A stretch of 64,000 nucleotides of DNA. Source: CAYJAY01 sp964370715. Its GTDB lineage: Bacteria > Bacillota > Clostridia > Oscillospirales > Ruminococcaceae. Position 1 is the stretch's first letter, and every line of letters starts with the position of its first letter. Of the stretch, positions 62,532 through 64,000 are shown piece after piece. The stretch covers positions 1 to 64,000 of the forward strand of contig CAYJKJ010000007.1 of assembly GCA_964370715.1 (NCBI GenBank), given 5' to 3'. The position numbers were made by a program, and so were the translations under genes. A model generated the notes under the pieces. It ran no database searches and was not told where the DNA came from. It worked only from the letters and a program-made list of their open reading frames with translations.

Positions 62532-62557
62532 CCGAAAAAATTATTAAAAATATTCGA

Positions 62558-62588
62558 CCGAGAGGATTTATCTTCCTCTCGGTTTTGT
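62558..62588 (+). terminator. Terminator after the BspA-like gene
   Basis: CCGAGAGG pairs with CCTCTCGG around a 9-nt loop, followed by TTTTG. Confidence 0.8.
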
Positions 62589-62603
62589 TGCGGTTAAATG
62601 CTG

Positions 62604-62632
62604 TTGACATTTATTTTGATATACTATACAAT
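62604..62632 (+). promoter_or_regulatory. glnA promoter
   Basis: TTGACA (62604-62609), a 17-nt spacer and TACAAT (62627-62632). Confidence 0.75.
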
Positions 62633-62648
62633 TATAAAAAGAACAATG

Positions 62649-62709
62649 GCGTTCATCAACTATTGGTTGCAAATAATTTTTTGCAATTGTTTTTGATGGA
62701 CGTTTTTTT
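62649..62709 (+). promoter_or_regulatory. Terminator-containing glnA leader
   Basis: GCGTTCATCAA (62649-62659) pairs with TTGATGGACG (62693-62702) with a wobble, and TTTTTT follows. It lies between the promoter and the glnA start, so it is an attenuator. The loop contains two TTGCAA words that can pair. ANTAR-type antitermination is known for clostridial glutamine synthetase genes, but no ANTAR gene is in the window. A glutamine riboswitch core is not recognisable. Confidence 0.6.
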
Positions 62710-62741
62710 ATAATTCAAAAATGTTTTTGAAAGGAATATTT

Positions 62742-64000
62742 ATGAACTACAAAGAAATAATCGAATTTATCGAGGAAAACGACGTTAAGTTTATAAGGCT
62801 TTCGTTTTGCAATCCTTTTGGCGAACAGAAAAATATATCGATTATGGCGGATGAACTCGAAGGGGCTTTTAAAAACGGAATTTCTTTCGATGCTTCCGCT
62901 ATCAAAGGTTTTTCCGAAGTGGATAAATCGGATTTATTGCTGTTTCCCGATGCCGAAACGTTGGCGCTGCTTCCTTGGAGACCAAATGTTAATTCTGTTT
63001 TGCGGTTCTATTGCGATATCAAAAAACCGGACAACACAAATTTTGAAAGCGACAGCAGATATATATTAAAAAATGCTGTTAAAAAGTTGCGGGAACTGGG
63101 GTTCGAAAGCAAGATAGGAACAGAATGCGAATTCTATCTCTTTAAGACAAACGACGACAATTCCCCAACAACCGAAACGCTTGATAGCGGCGGCTATCTC
63201 GATGTTGCACCGCTAGACAAAGGGGAGAATGTTCGCAGGGAAATCTGCCTTTGCCTTGAAGAGATGGGGCTTAACCCCGAACGCTCCCACCACGAACAAG
63301 GCCCCGGACAAAACGAGATAGACTTCAAATTCAGCGATGTTGTGACCGCCGCAGATAATTTTTTGACATTCAAATCTGTTGTTAAAGCAACTGCTTCGAG
63401 AAACGGTTTGTTTGCTTCGTTTATGCCAAAGCCATTTTTGGATAAAAGCGGAAACGGAATGCACACCAACATATCGCTTTATAAAGACGGCGTTAACCTT
63501 TTTTGCGACAAAGACAGCAAAAATTATCGATATGCAGAGAGTTTTATTGCGGGTATTCTTGAAAAAATTTCCGACATAACGTTGTTTTTAAATCCAAACA
63601 ATAATTCTTATGAACGATTGGGGCAGTTTGAAGCGCCGAAATATGTCTCTTGGTCTAATCAAAATCGTTCTCAACTTATCAGAATACCATTTGCTGCCGA
63701 CGGTAAACAAAGGGTTGAGCTTCGCTCTCCCGACCCGTCGATTAATCCATACCTTGCGTTTGCTCTCATAATATATGCCGGCATCTATGGCATCCAAAAC
63801 AACCTTTTGCTTGACCCTCCAATTGATGAAAATCTTTTTACAGCCAAAGAGGAGATAACTAAAAAGCTAGCAAAACTTCCTGAAAGTTTAAGCGAAGCTA
63901 TTGATAACGCCAGAAAAAGCGAATTTATAAAACAACATATCAACGGCGAACTTTTAGAAAAGATATTCGAGATTAAAACAGAGGAATATTTGCAGTATAA
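62742..64000 (+). CDS. glnA: Glutamine synthetase type I (3' end cut by window)
   Basis: 419 complete codons and no stop before the window edge. AAGGA precedes the ATG. Motifs: TECEFYLF, HHEQGPGQNEIDFKF, the ATP site FMPKPFLDKSGNGMHTNISL and NSYERLGQFEAPKYVSWSNQNRSQLIRIP, with metal and ammonium ligands intact. The adenylylation-site Tyr region of enteric enzymes is not evident, consistent with Firmicutes-type feedback control. Makes glutamine from glutamate, ammonia and ATP. It is close to full length for the short GSI class. Confidence 0.93.
   Translation, partial: MNYKEIIEFIEENDVKFIRLSFCNPFGEQKNISIMADELEGAFKNGISFDASAIKGFSEVDKSDLLLFPDAETLALLPWRPNVNSVLRFYCDIKKPDNTNFESDSRYILKNAVKKLRELGFESKIGTECEFYLFKTNDDNSPTTETLDSGGYLDVAPLDKGENVRREICLCLEEMGLNPERSHHEQGPGQNEIDFKFSDVVTAADNFLTFKSVVKATASRNGLFASFMPKPFLDKSGNGMHTNISLYKDGVNLFCDKDSKNYRYAESFIAGILEKISDITLFLNPNNNSYERLGQFEAPKYVSWSNQNRSQLIRIPFAADGKQRVELRSPDPSINPYLAFALIIYAGIYGIQNNLLLDPPIDENLFTAKEEITKKLAKLPESLSEAIDNARKSEFIKQHINGELLEKIFEIKTEEYLQY

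Noticed and set aside
1..64000. tRNA, rRNA, prophage or replication origin
   Set aside because: I found no cloverleaf with CCA-type acceptor, no rRNA-like stretch, no integrase/portal/terminase genes and no DnaA-box cluster.

Overview
The window looks like chromosome from an anaerobic, spore-forming member of the Clostridia, probably a gut-associated Oscillospiraceae/Eubacteriales-type organism (inference). The DNA is moderately AT-rich. Genes carry AGGAGG-type ribosome sites and TTGACA/TATAAT promoters. A contiguous sigma-K gene indicates sporulation. The catabolic enzymes belong to anaerobic families: an XdhD-type molybdenum hydroxylase without a FAD domain, clustered ferredoxins, and TRAP and TTT carboxylate transporters. 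I found no rRNA, tRNA or CRISPR array.

Layout. 1-8.9 kb holds housekeeping and regulatory genes: a zinc-ribbon membrane protein, an FMN reductase, an OmpR-type two-component system followed by a FemAB-type peptidoglycan aminoacyltransferase, sigK, and a divergent ferredoxin / Crp-Fnr pair around a symmetrical operator. 8.9-13.5 kb has three membrane-anchored cyclic-di-GMP genes (one GGDEF-EAL protein and two related GGDEF proteins that overlap by 4 bp). 14-19.4 kb has a triple-PepSY protein with a two-component system, a VWA lipoprotein and a TfoX-N protein.

19.5-36.7 kb is a large hexuronate regulon built as two divergent transcription units. The minus strand has uxaC, an MFS transporter, uxaB and uxaA. 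The plus strand has a TRAP transporter (dctPQM), uxuA, uxuB, a GntR regulator, kdgF, eda, kdgK, kduI and a kduD-like dehydrogenase. Together they take glucuronate, galacturonate and the unsaturated uronates released by polysaccharide lyases to 2-keto-3-deoxygluconate, then to pyruvate and glyceraldehyde-3-phosphate. No lyase or glycosidase is present here.

36.8-41.2 kb has a class B-type sortase, a large SpaA-type surface protein that is probably its substrate, and a choline-kinase-like gene. 41.3-49.8 kb is a purine-breakdown module: an NCS2 purine permease, SsnA-type aminohydrolase, XdhD-type hydroxylase, YgeX-type 2,3-diaminopropionate ammonia-lyase and a hexapeptide acetyltransferase. The permease and the ssnA operon are each preceded by a strong promoter, an identical 36-nt conserved element and an intrinsic terminator. 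This is the layout of a riboswitch, and I cannot match it to a class I know. A decayed IS element sits between the first copy and the permease.

49.8-60.5 kb is an uncharacterised carboxylate or hydroxy-acid module: glycerate kinase and an AEC permease on the minus strand; a GntR regulator, TTT transporter (TctCBA), Asp/Glu-racemase-like enzyme, split transketolase and D-glycerate-type dehydrogenase on the plus strand. One 10-nt operator core recurs at three promoter regions and ties the module together. The last 3.5 kb holds a small XRE regulator, a small coiled-coil ORF, a BspA-type leucine-rich surface protein and glnA, which is preceded by a terminator-containing leader and runs off the window end.
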